From positions 1-31,672 of the forward strand of contig JAIVFH010000294.1 of assembly GCA_025765595.1 (NCBI GenBank): 31,672 nt of DNA, read 5' to 3'. The notes under the pieces are model-generated. The model made no database searches. It was not told where the DNA came from and saw only the letters and a program-made list of their open reading frames with translations. Positions 19,820 to 28,937 of the stretch are shown here, piece by piece (positions within the stretch are counted from its first letter, which is position 1; each line of letters starts with the position of its first letter). Both the position numbers and the translations under genes were made by a program. This stretch comes from Obelidium mucronatum. Taxonomy: Eukaryota; Chytridiomycota; Chytridiomycetes; Chytridiales; Chytriomycetaceae.

Positions 19820-20325
19820 AACGACAAATCGATGAATACAAAAAGAACATGTACAGAGTTTGATGTTGTTTCATTTGGAAAGCTATCTAACGCGCCGATT
19901 GTTTGTATCGCAGAGGATTTCAGAGCGGTTTATCATTTCGCCCTGGTAAAACACCAAAAGCCAAACGCATCCTTCAATTTAAGTAAAATGCTGATTTGAT
20001 TTTGAATCTAGCTATGTCTTTGGTTCCGTCTTTGTTCCAAGAAGCCGGCTGGTTGTTGTGAGTCACTGAACCAACCACACCAATAATGGGACGTCGACAA
20101 TGTATTCACACAAAAACCTCCTGATACCTCACATCAATACAGCCCCATTGTTATATTCGTGGTGGTGTTTACGGCCAGCGATGGTATTACCTTACACATG
20201 TAATTCTGTAAGTAGCCTTCTCTATTTGAAAAAGTCATGTTCTATGGATTTAACAACAAAATTTTCCAATTATTCAACATCAGTTCAATCATCAGTGCCA
20301 TTCAGGTATTCCCTCACAACCACAA
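19820..20325 (+). pseudogene. Decayed 5' half of the AAAP transporter gene
   Basis: Colinear with the neighbouring gene. ATGAATACAAAAAGAACATGT (19831 on) resembles exon 1. Bases about 20014-20060 resemble exon 3 with its donor (VPSLFQEAGWLL). Bases about 20150-20175 match exon 4 (PIVIFVVV). This runs straight into exon-5 sequence (TTTACGGCCAGCGATGGTATTA) by an internal deletion. Bases about 20260-20310 match exon 6 (FNISSIISAIQ). Frames are broken by stops, and exon 7 onward is missing. Confidence 0.85.
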
Positions 20326-20352
20326 AAAAACGGAAACTGAATTATCTTTGAC

Positions 20353-20395
20353 AAACGGTAGCCTTTGGTAAAATGAAAAACGGTAGCCTTTGGTA
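20353..20395 (+). repeat. 18-bp direct repeat pair
   Basis: AAACGGTAGCCTTTGGTA occurs at 20353-20370 and 20378-20395, separated by 7 bp. It lies just beyond the transporter relic and before the convergent aminotransferase gene. Confidence 0.95.
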
Positions 20396-20428
20396 CAAAG
20401 AAAGCATGGCTTAAATCATTTTAATGTG

Positions 20429-20480
20429 CAAATTTGCTCTCCAAAAAAAGGAAAGACAACTTTCGTGACAATAGCTTTAA
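20429..20480. repeat. Dispersed 3'-flank element, copy A
   Basis: CAAATTTGCTCT..A-rich..TTTCGTGACAATAGCTTTAA matches copy B at 26653-26708 over about 50 bp with small gaps. It sits at the 3' end of the minus-strand aminotransferase gene, so in the message it would form the 3' UTR or cleavage region. Confidence 0.75.
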
Positions 20481-20481
20481 T

Positions 20482-21954
20482 TTAATTTGACACTTGCGCA
20501 TTGACTTCTGCTGCAACATCTTCAAATACTTTGCAGGCACTCTCGACTTCGTCCTTAGTAATAACCAATGGAGGAGCCATTCGCACAGTGTTTAATCCTG
20601 CGCTTATGACCAGCAGGTTGCCTCGTTCTCGGCATAAGTCGGCAAACTTGGATGCCTCTGCCCCACCTTGCATCTGCAACCCGACTAAAAGCCCTTTTCC
20701 TCGAACCTCTTTAAAAATCTTGGGATAATTTGCACAGAGTCCTTGCAATCTCTCAAAGAGCAAAGCACTAGTGTCTTGGACGTTATGGAGAAACGCCTTG
20801 TTGCCGATTTTTTCCAAAACAACGCAAGCGACACGAGTTGCCAAAGGACCGCCTCCAAACGTAGTTCCATGGTCTCCCGGCTTGATGTTTGTAGCAACAG
20901 TGTGTCGAAGAATTGCCGCACCCATTGGGATTCCGTTTGCAATTGGTTTCGCAAGGGTGATAATGTCAGGGTTTACGGTTCCCCATTGATGCATGAACAT
21001 GCGACCAGATCTACCGATACCACATTGAATTTCATCTGAAAACATATCATGAGAGAAATCCGAGAATTATGTTATGTACAAACCGAAAATCAACAATACG
21101 CCAACTTCGTCACACTTTCTGCGAACAGCTTCCAAGAATTCCTTTGTGGCAGGGAAAACGCCACCTTCTCCCTGCATTGGTTCAACGATTACTGCACAGA
21201 GGTCTTTGAAGTTGATTTCTTCCAATGCGGCCACATCATTGTACGGCGATGTAACAAATCCAGGAACCAATGGGGCAAAAGGGGCCTGGTACTTGAGGTT
21301 AGGGGTAGCAGAAAGAGCTCCCATTGAGCGACCATGGAAGGCATTTGTGAAAGATAGTACGCCTGTTGCTGGATTTTCGGCATTGTTCACTCGGGCCTGC
21401 TTTCGGGCAAACTTGAGGGCAGCTAGCAAACACGCGATCAGCTCTTCAACCGATTTCAACAATATGAAACACCTTCGTTCGCTTCGGTTCCAGAGTTACA
21501 CAAAAACACCTTGCAGTTGTCACCAGTTCCCCACCATTCCTCGCGAGATGCTACACAATTCCAATGAGTAAACGAAGCTGACATATCGAGAAAACGAATT
21601 ACCATCCCCTCCAATAAGACTTTTCACAAGCAAACCGGCGCAATCTGCTCCATACTCGTTCTTGTAGAGGTTGGAGAGGTGGATCAAGCGTCCAGCCTGC
21701 TCTTTGATAGCTTCGACAACGTCCTTGTCATTGTGCCCCAACGCATTAACGGCAATCCCAGAATTGAAATCAAGGTATTTGTTGCCGTTTGAATCAAAGA
21801 GATGCGATTTTTCGCCATGAGTGAACACCATGGATGGTTGTGGATAGAGACCCAGGAGATTATTAGAGCTGGATGCAGCTGCGGAAGAAACTCGTCGCTT
21901 GAGTTGGCTTGCGGCAAGGCGTTGGCCGGTCTGGCCGGTCCGAAGGGCGAACAT
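20482..21954 (-). CDS. ARG8: Acetylornithine aminotransferase, mitochondrial (ARG8-type)
   Basis: Exons read downward: 21954-21603, 21550-21473, 21422-21084 and 21035-20482, giving 440 aa. The first 30 residues are Arg/Ser/Ala-rich without acids (MFALRTGQTGQRLAASQLKRR), a mitochondrial presequence. Class III aminotransferase blocks follow: LFDSNGNKYLDFNSGIAV, CNSGTEANEAALKFAR, FHGRSMGALSAT, EPMQGEGGVFP, and LLIFDEIQCGIGRSG carrying the PLP-ring Asp. TLAKPIANGIPMGAA holds the Schiff-base Lys286, and GTTFGGGPLA the phosphate-binding Thr. It converts N-acetylglutamate semialdehyde and glutamate to N-acetylornithine in arginine synthesis. Ornithine aminotransferase is a relative, but the presequence and the block spellings favour ARG8. 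Each intron (48-52 bp) falls in a conserved block, and splicing restores it exactly. Confidence 0.92.
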
Positions 21955-22051
21955 TAATGAAGGTGAGTCGACAGATAAGCAAAAAAAAGTTTAAAAAGGA
22001 ATTCAACCACGATGATATAACAAGATATTGAATGGATCACATCAGTAACAA

Positions 22052-23634
22052 TCAGTCATCCAATAAGGAAAACTCTTTGAGTTGCGCACATTCGCCTCCA
22101 ACGTCTCCATCAATTCCAAATGTGTAGAAGAACCCACTTGCACTCACAACAACAAGCTGCAAAGGACCTCCAATCTGCGACGCACTCATTCCGTCACCAA
22201 CATCAAATCCGCCCATCGGCATAGCACCAAATCCCGGACTTCCGCCACCCATAGCAGGACCCGCGCCTCCAATAATTGCACAGATATTGTGAAATCCTTT
22301 AGCAGTTTGTGGAACTTTGGCAAAGGCAAAGTCTCTCTGAGGTTCCCAAATTTCAGTGATTTGGTTCGGAAGAAAAGACGATACAGCCGAAGTCGCCGAT
22401 ACCAACGGACTTCGGCTGTGGAGCAAACAGTCAATACGGATATGTGGATATTCCATTACTCACACAGCAGCAAATCCAGTTCCAAGATATCCCCCAATGG
22501 TTTTTGTCAAACTTCCCGCCGTTCCTCCTTCAGCAATGTTATTGGCTGGCGAAGTTCCGCTTACATCAGTAACACCGCCCGCGCCGCTACGCCTCCTTCC
22601 ATCTTTTTCTTTCTCCTTTCTTTCCACTTCGGTTAATAGCTTATAAATGTGGATGGTATCTGTATCACTTGAAACACAAAGGTATCGGTTTGAAAGGTCA
22701 AATGCAATAGAGTGGATGTTTGCACTATAAGTTCCTCGTCGGAGCTGAAAGAGCTTTTGACCCGTAGGAACTGAGAAAACACGAATCACAGTACCCTGAA
22801 TGAAGGGGTGTTTTTAGCACATCAGACAGACTGGAGACGTTTACCTTATCACTTGAAGTTGCAACTAAAGTGCCATCATAGCTAAATACAATGCAACTCA
22901 AGGGAGACTTATGGGCTTGGACGATATTAACAGCTTGGAGGTTAACGACATCGAAAATTAAGAGATCCCCAGATGAAGCACCGGAGGTCGACGGGGGATA
23001 CGCCAAAAAACAGTTTTCGGATGAAGGAGACAGTGCACAAAGCGCTGGAGGTGTGTCAGTTTTTGGTTTTTGAATACAGAATACTCAATGACAAACCATG
23101 CGGATTCGGAGCGGTATCAATCGTATGAACAAGCTTCATGTTGGCGATATCGTAAATGTAAATGTGCTCTTCAAGAACGACGATGAGACGTTTACGATTG
23201 AGTTTTACTGAAAGGATTGCTGAGACGAATGTAAGTTCGCAAATGGTCGAGTTGCGCTGGAAGGCGGAAATCAGCGATGTTTGCATCGTCCAAAAAAGCC
23301 GCTTACTTTCGTGTTCATTATTTGAAGGCGCCGCGGACTCTGCTCCGCTTTGAGCCCAGCACCAACAAGAGCGACGAGCGATGTACAAAAGAGCATTTCA
23401 ACAACTCGAAAAGAGTTGTTTTCGTCTCTGTTCGACGAATAAAAGCGGCCAAATGGCTCGCAGCTGGATGTAGAAGGTTAGGTGCCAGTTTGCCTGGCAG
23501 CACACATACTTGAAGATGGAGAAGCCCGTGGAAGGAAACCCGACCGACACACAGGAAGCATCCTGATTGAAGTTGAAGGAGAGTAGCTGCTGCTCGCTTT
23601 TGGGTGAAGCGGCCGAGGCAGAGTGGCGTCGCAT
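22052..23634 (-). CDS. ATG18: PROPPIN autophagy protein (Atg18-type)
   Basis: Exons read downward: 23634-23510, 23463-23307, 23256-23097, 23044-22845, 22795-22464 and 22415-22052, giving 445 aa. WD-repeat beta-propeller. The family start [16 protein letters not shown] is followed by [53 protein letters not shown] and [12 protein letters not shown]. The phosphoinositide-binding signature is LRRG (232-235; FRRG or LRRG in the family), and the end is LKEFSLLDD. The protein binds PI3P/PI(3,5)P2 on phagophore, endosome or vacuole membranes and acts with Atg2 in autophagosome formation. A 40-residue Gly/Ala-rich insert lies in the last blades. A perfect 11-bp inverted repeat covers the last acceptor site. 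The start lies only 23 bp after the stop of the upstream gene on the same strand. Confidence 0.92.
22384..22418 (-). other. Perfect hairpin across the last 3' splice site of the PROPPIN gene
   Basis: CAGCCGAAGTC (22384-22394) and GACTTCGGCTG (22408-22418) form an 11-bp stem with a 13-nt loop. In the pre-mRNA the acceptor CAG/CCGAAG is inside the stem. Confidence 0.9.
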
Positions 23635-23657
23635 GTGTTGTTGAACAGTGTGATTTA

Positions 23658-24953
23658 TTATAAACCTCTTAAACCTTCCACCGTCGAATTACCCTCAAAG
23701 GTACCATTTATAACTTTCAATGCTTGCATTGTGGAGTTATTTGTCTCCTTGATTGTGCTTTCCTTCATTGTGGTCAACTTCGTTGTCGAGTTTGCTGCCG
23801 CTGTCGTCGCGTTCGTGGTCGTACTTGCCGTCGCGCCGTTCACTTTTCCGATTGAGAATCCGGGTCCCCCACCGCCGATCTTTTTGACGCACATGCTAGT
23901 GCGGCCAAAGCGCGTATTCCGAACACAAACTCCACTTTGACAATCACCACCAACAATGCATGCCTGACCATCTCTCTTCAAGCATTTATACCCCGTGGTC
24001 AATTTCTTTGCACCGCCTGTTGCCCAGCACAGGAAACTATCATCCGAGCAAGGCTGTGTTGATGGATCACAGGCAGCGCCGGCTTTTGTCACTGGTTTCA
24101 GCATGCACTTTGGTTTAAGCGATCCTGGTATTCGCTTAATATGCTTGTTGTTAATAGAGTGCTCAGGTTTTATTTGGGGATGGATACTCAACAGTTACGC
24201 TGCCAGTGCCCGGATTGACGTATAGACACTGCAATCCTTTGTCGCATCCAGTGATGTCTCCTGCACACGATACTCCCAAGCCATATCCCTTCCCGTTAAT
24301 CAATAAGTTTTGGCATTTACTTGCGATACAGGTCAAGCCATTGGCACATGGATGCTTTCCATCGCAAAGACTGTTTAAAGCCCCGAACGGTGAAGTCGAA
24401 GCTTTTCCTGTACATGTGTAGTCGTCATATTTGGCATTATTTTTCACAACATTTGACGCAGTTAATATGCAGTGACCACTGCGTTGATTGGATTGATTTT
24501 AATAAGGATATTTAAAGGAATGTCACACCTCTTGCAAACTTGGCTTTGCGGTTTGGAGGGACTGCCAGGCGACCCGCAAGGTTGTCCGAGGTCCAAAAGC
24601 TTGTCAACTGCTGAAGAGGGGTTCTGCGAACCAGAGGACCCAGATTTTGCGAGGACTGTCGGCGGCGCACATATGTAGTCTTGAAATGTCGCGTTGTTTG
24701 GGGTATTAAACACGTTTTTGGGTATGAACTTGCAGTTGCCACTTGAAGCAAAATCTTAAAAATCCAGGCACTCTTTTAAGAAGCAAGCATACCTGCTGCA
24801 GAGCAAATGAGCGGGTTTTGGCGGCTTTGTTTGTGATCCGCAAACATGACCATTCGCAAGTAAAACGTCAGTCACGGAAATATTTCCAGAGGCCTGACAA
24901 CAGGCTTCAAAGACCCCAAAGAGCACCACCAAAGTGATCAAGAAGTTGTTCAT
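23658..24953 (-). CDS. Secreted Cys-rich protein with repeated modules
   Basis: Exons read downward: 24953-24793, 24741-24529, 24478-24199 and 24134-23658, giving 376 aa. ATG 24953 opens a clear signal peptide (MNNFLITLVVLFGVFEACCQ). Exons 2 and 3 begin with matching module starts: SGNCKFIPKNVF..DYIC and SGHCILTASNVV..DYTC. These run into Cys clusters of the type C-x5-PC-x4-C, as seen in Dickkopf-like Cys-rich folds. The last exon has another cluster (CDPSTQPCSDDSFLC, CIVGGDCQSGVC), then a Thr/Asn-rich tail with several N-glycosylation sequons and no hydrophobic GPI end. Function unknown; probably wall or extracellular. The exon 4 acceptor is ambiguous by three codons. AATAAA follows the stop directly, inside the 23-bp gap to the next gene. 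Confidence 0.75.
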
Positions 24954-25101
24954 TTTCTGGTTAAAGTGCAATAGAATGATCTGTTTCAAAACGGTTAAAT
25001 CTGATACGAAGAACATGAGAATTATCTGATTGGATCAAATACTGAAAACATGGGTCAGCCTTCTTTCTTATGAAGTTTCAGTTTATTTCTAACAAAGAAG
25101 G

Positions 25102-26265
25102 TTAAAGGGCCATGGTAGCCAAGACAACAGCTACCAATGAGAGGGCCAAGGAAGCACTGGCAGAGTACAATCCAGTCGCCGGAGCCGCAGCAGCGTACGT
25201 AGCAGTGACCGCAGTTTCAGATCGCTTAAAGTGAATAGCCGGGTCAGAGTCGGTTGTCAAGTATGTGGTGTTTGCAAGGACACCTGTAACTGGTGACCTT
25301 GGTTTCACAGAAGCACTGAAAAGCACAGCATTCTTGATATTAACAAAGTCAAAAGATGCCGCAGATTTTGTCAAACGGAGATGGGCAAATCCATATTCTG
25401 CAGCTTCTTGGCCGGTAGCGTTTGTGAGTGGGGGACATGTACCATCCAAGTTTCCACCACTTCCAACCTGAACTTGAAGAGTTTTGCCTCCGTTGGTGTT
25501 GTAGTAGGCAAGGGTATGGTGATGTCCATTGATGTAGGCGCTGGCATCCCATTTGTTCACCAGGTTTGTAACATTTTGCATGAACTTAGACCCAGTGACA
25601 TCAGCTCCGCAGGCGAACCCAGTGTGGTGTCCCAAAATAAAAACATAGGCATCATTGTTCGCTTTTGCTAGAGCATTGTCCAGCCACGCCAACTGCTTCT
25701 CAACAGTCTTTTGGGCAGGAACCCAGTCATGTGATTTGAAGTTGTTACCCATATCCCAGCCAGACTTTCCAGAGTAGCCGTAGTTGAGCAAGTCGGTTTC
25801 AATAAAGATAAAGGATGCCCACGTGTTGTCTGCAACTTCGACTCGCTTGGTGTAAAAGAAGTCGGGCAGCTGCCAGTTTGGGTGGGAGTATTCCAACTCG
25901 TAAATCTGGGACTTGTTTAAGTACCAATCGTGGTTACCGAGAACCATCCACCATGGAAGAGACTTGAGACTGGTGCCGCTGTAGACATTGCTCCAAAGAT
26001 CCTTGAACTTTTTATCATCTGCAGACTTGACACCTTCGTAATTGTAGGAAGAGTTTGGTGTACTATAGAAGTTGTCACCCAACGAAAGAACGACTTGCGA
26101 TTGCTGAACACCAGCCCAAGTGTCCATCACTGCAGCAACAGCCTTTTGGTTGTCGAGGTTACCGAAGTTCCCCCAGTCTCCGATGATCAAGGCGTCGTAA
26201 GAAGATTCGTACGCAGCAAGAGCAGACGTCGTTAGAGCCCCAAGTACAAGCACGTTGGTAAACAT
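25102..26265 (-). CDS. Purple (tartrate-resistant type) acid phosphatase, GPI-anchored
   Basis: A single exon of 387 aa. Signal peptide MFTNVLVLGALTTSALA, then a metallophosphoesterase domain with all metal-binding blocks in order: GDWG (Asp30), GDNFY (Asp64), GNHDW (111-113), GHH (about 215) and GHHH (about 247). The size and GDWG/GDNFY spelling match the small ACP5-like purple acid phosphatases with a dimetal centre. Asn sequons are frequent. The C-terminus is hydrophobic after a small-residue stretch (ASASLALSLVAVVLATMAL), a likely GPI-anchor signal. Expected role: extracellular hydrolysis of phosphate esters for phosphate gain. The upstream 511 bp is free of other genes and holds a TGACGTC word on the minus strand (26405-26411). 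Confidence 0.92.
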   Translation of the reverse strand: MFTNVLVLGALTTSALAAYESSYDALIIGDWGNFGNLDNQKAVAAVMDTWAGVQQSQVVLSLGDNFYSTPNSSYNYEGVKSADDKKFKDLWSNVYSGTSLKSLPWWMVLGNHDWYLNKSQIYELEYSHPNWQLPDFFYTKRVEVADNTWASFIFIETDLLNYGYSGKSGWDMGNNFKSHDWVPAQKTVEKQLAWLDNALAKANNDAYVFILGHHTGFACGADVTGSKFMQNVTNLVNKWDASAYINGHHHTLAYYNTNGGKTLQVQVGSGGNLDGTCPPLTNATGQEAAEYGFAHLRLTKSAASFDFVNIKNAVLFSASVKPRSPVTGVLANTTYLTTDSDPAIHFKRSETAVTATYAAAAPATGLYSASASLALSLVAVVLATMAL

Positions 26266-26776
26266 TTTTTTCGTTTTTGAATTGTGGAATCCACTTTTGA
26301 GGATACCAATTGGGCTTGACTTTTAATCAAAATGGGCATGCGTTTCAGAGCGCGTGCCTTTGAACATCTGCTATACACTATCGCTTTTTGTATTCATATC
26401 TGTAGACGTCAAAACAACCAAAATGGTTGCGTAAAAAGGGGGTTTGACGGGCGTGGAGAAATAGCAGTGCAGTGAGAATCGAAATAATGCAATAATCTTA
26501 CTGTAGAAAACAAAAATCCGTTCCGGGCGTTTGAAATGAGTGGTTGGCAATGATTTCAGTGGCCAGAGTGAAAGGGAAGGATTTCATTGGTCAACGTAAA
26601 ATTGAGCAATCTGATTGGTCCACCCAACTGAAACCGGAATGGGCAATGGGCCCAAATTTGCTCTAAAAAAGAAAGGGACATTTCGTGACAAAAGCTTTAT
26701 TAAAAAACCGGCTAAATTTTTAATGGGTATTGAAGTGAATGGATTTCGGATTGTTTTAAGCACAAGACATACAAAG
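26266..26776. promoter_or_regulatory. Phosphatase promoter and 3' flank of the second RING gene
   Basis: 511 bp between two minus-strand genes. The right end carries the 3' UTR signal of the RING gene (AATAAA on the minus strand near 26697-26703) inside dispersed element copy B. The left end is the promoter of the acid phosphatase and contains GACGTCA at 26405-26411. No ORF of note. Confidence 0.5.
26653..26708. repeat. Dispersed 3'-flank element, copy B
   Basis: Matches copy A at 20429-20480: CAAATTTGCTCT, an A-rich middle, then TTTCGTGACAAAAGCTTTA. As for copy A, it lies at the 3' end of a minus-strand gene, about 70 bp past the stop. Confidence 0.75.
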
Positions 26777-28756
26777 TTAAGAGCTTCTTGACCAATTTCG
26801 TGAAAATACCCACCACGTGCCTCCTGACGCATTTGGTGAAGGATTCGATGTGGTTGCCACTACTTGGTGTCGTTGCGATTCGGATTTTTTGACGACTAAA
26901 ACATCTCGCTTGCAAATCGGACAGAGTCGATTATGGCGCAGTAACCAAGGGTCCACACTGCGGTATTTGATACTAAGTTTATATGGCAGCATAACCATTG
27001 GTACTTACCACTCTGTATGAAATTGATGATGACAAGGAAGTTCTCGAACTCGTGAGCCCACAACAAATTCATCGATGCAAATTGCACAGCATTTGCGGGT
27101 TCCGCCGGTTGCAGTTGATCTTTTTCGCTTGATGAGAATGGAGGAATCTTCTGTTTCGTTTACGACAACAGAAGCACTTAATGCAGAAGAGCCTCGGTCC
27201 TCTTCATCCTCCAAATCTTCCGACTCAATTATATGTAAAGGCAGCGTAATTTGCTCCAATTCTTCTTCGTCTTTGGGCAAAACACCCTCTTCAAGTGGAA
27301 TCTCTTCCTCGGTAACTCCTGCCCGCCTTGACCAAAACGAGGGAAAAGTAATTGCTGGAGCAAACACTAGAACAAACATTCTGCCATGGATAAAATAGTT
27401 TCGAATCATCATGGCCAGCAAGCAAAACGCTGTGCATATTCCTCCGAAGGCCATAAATACACCCACAAAGAACAACAGATTTCCAATGAATGAGATGGCA
27501 TTGAACACCCGTCTTCGCATTTTGAGTCCTCCAGCTCCTGTTGAGCCCCATCCATCAACTGGCCATACATCAAGTTCCAGCGATACTATCAGTGGAACTC
27601 CGACAATTCCTCCATTCAAATTTTTAATAATTGGCTCATCGTATAAATCATCAAGAATATGTTTTGGAAGAGTCGACACACGCTCAAGTGCAGAAAATAC
27701 GAGCTGTAAAATCAGTAGCTTAGAACTCCAAAGAAGCTCCTGGGGTCAATCATATTCTAAGTTACTAACCTTATCACCATCATGTTGAGTCGCGAACATT
27801 GCGCGAATGTCATTGACCTGATTTCCTAGCTTGTTCGGCGACATTCGAACTGGCACATCGACACCTCCCATATGTTTTGCAATACGGTTATGAATGATAA
27901 TTCCTCCGAATCCTGCTAGCTCGGCATTGAGAATCTTAACATCGAAAGGACAATTTCCTCGAGACACAAGGGCATACCAAGTTGGAGGGCCCGAGTATAA
28001 AGCTGAGTGAGTATGAAACTGCTTGGCATCGGATTCAATTCCTTGTTTCTTGGATTGCAAGCGTGAATGGGAGGTGAGTGGCTCCTCGGGGTTATCGAAT
28101 CTCAAATACGAAATGATCCACTCTTTCATGCTTTCGAGCAGGCCCACTGAGGATTCTTCATCGTATTGTTTTGTTTGATGCTTATAACTCTGGGTGCTGT
28201 GTGGTAAGTTTCTGACCCATTCTTTGTGGTCAGGAAAAGAAACTTCGAATGGATGGCAAGCATCAAGGTCAAGAACAAGAAGCGGTGCAATAATTCGATT
28301 TTGATTCATGGGTTTTCCGAATAGCGCTGGGACTGCAAGGATAGAAGGGTTGTTGGTGTTGTGGTAATCAGCGGTTTGTTTCGTCGATTTCCAGTATGAA
28401 TTGGAGGTCACGGAATTCTTCCAGTTGCTTCCTTTCTTTGATGCTGCTTTCTTATTCCCTCCTGTAAGTAATGCTATACTATCAGAGGTTTCATTCTTGA
28501 CAGTCAGGTCACCATATAGATTCAGATCCCCGAGAACCGTCAAGTTCATTGTAGAGTCAAGGGAGACACCATTAATGACTTGAACGCGTGGAGAGGTAAA
28601 TAGAATGAATGAAAGGACTATAAAACACGAGTACAATAGCCGAATCACGGTCAATAGTGCCCCTTCTGGAGGATAGTCGTTGTCCACTTCCAACTTGTCA
28701 GACGTCTTGGAGCGCAAAATGGTCAAGTCACCAGTCTCCTCATTTGCTATTTCCAT
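26777..28756 (-). CDS. PA-TM-RING-H2 type E3 ubiquitin ligase (second copy)
   Basis: Exons read downward: 28756-27770, 27703-27009 and 26957-26777, giving 620 aa. A signal-anchor lies at about 38-60 (LLYSCFIVLSFILF). The luminal part contains a recognisable PA domain (ALVSRGNCPFDVKILNAELA, GGIIIHN, with the second half after the first intron). A second membrane span follows in exon 2 (GNLLFFVGVFMAFGGICTAF). The RING-H2 domain (535-576) is C-x2-C-x14-C-x-H-x2-H-x2-C-x11-C-x2-C. The sixth ligand Cys is created by splicing TG|T across intron 2. An acidic linker and a basic KRKRS segment precede the RING. Expected role: ubiquitination in the endosome/vacuole or Golgi system. It is much longer than the copy at 10905 because of a large luminal insert. 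Confidence 0.9.
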
Positions 28757-28937
28757 CTTCTATTCGAGTTTCTCAAATTCTGAGATAATTCAAAACGGTT
28801 TTGGAGGCAAGTTGAAAGGAATGGCAAAACAATGGATTTTTCTCACACAAAGGAACTCAAAAAGGACGACTTCCCCCAATCACTTCCTTTCATTCTTTAT
28901 AATATGGTCAGCTAATATTCCAATCACACACCTTTTT

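Noticed and set aside
19773..19999. Short + strand frame after the transporter stop as a new gene.
   Set aside because: The stretch shows similarity to transporter exon 1 and belongs to the decayed duplicate.
22082..22636. + strand open frame opposite the PROPPIN gene.
   Set aside because: Antisense shadow; the minus strand carries the conserved propeller motifs across six spliced exons.
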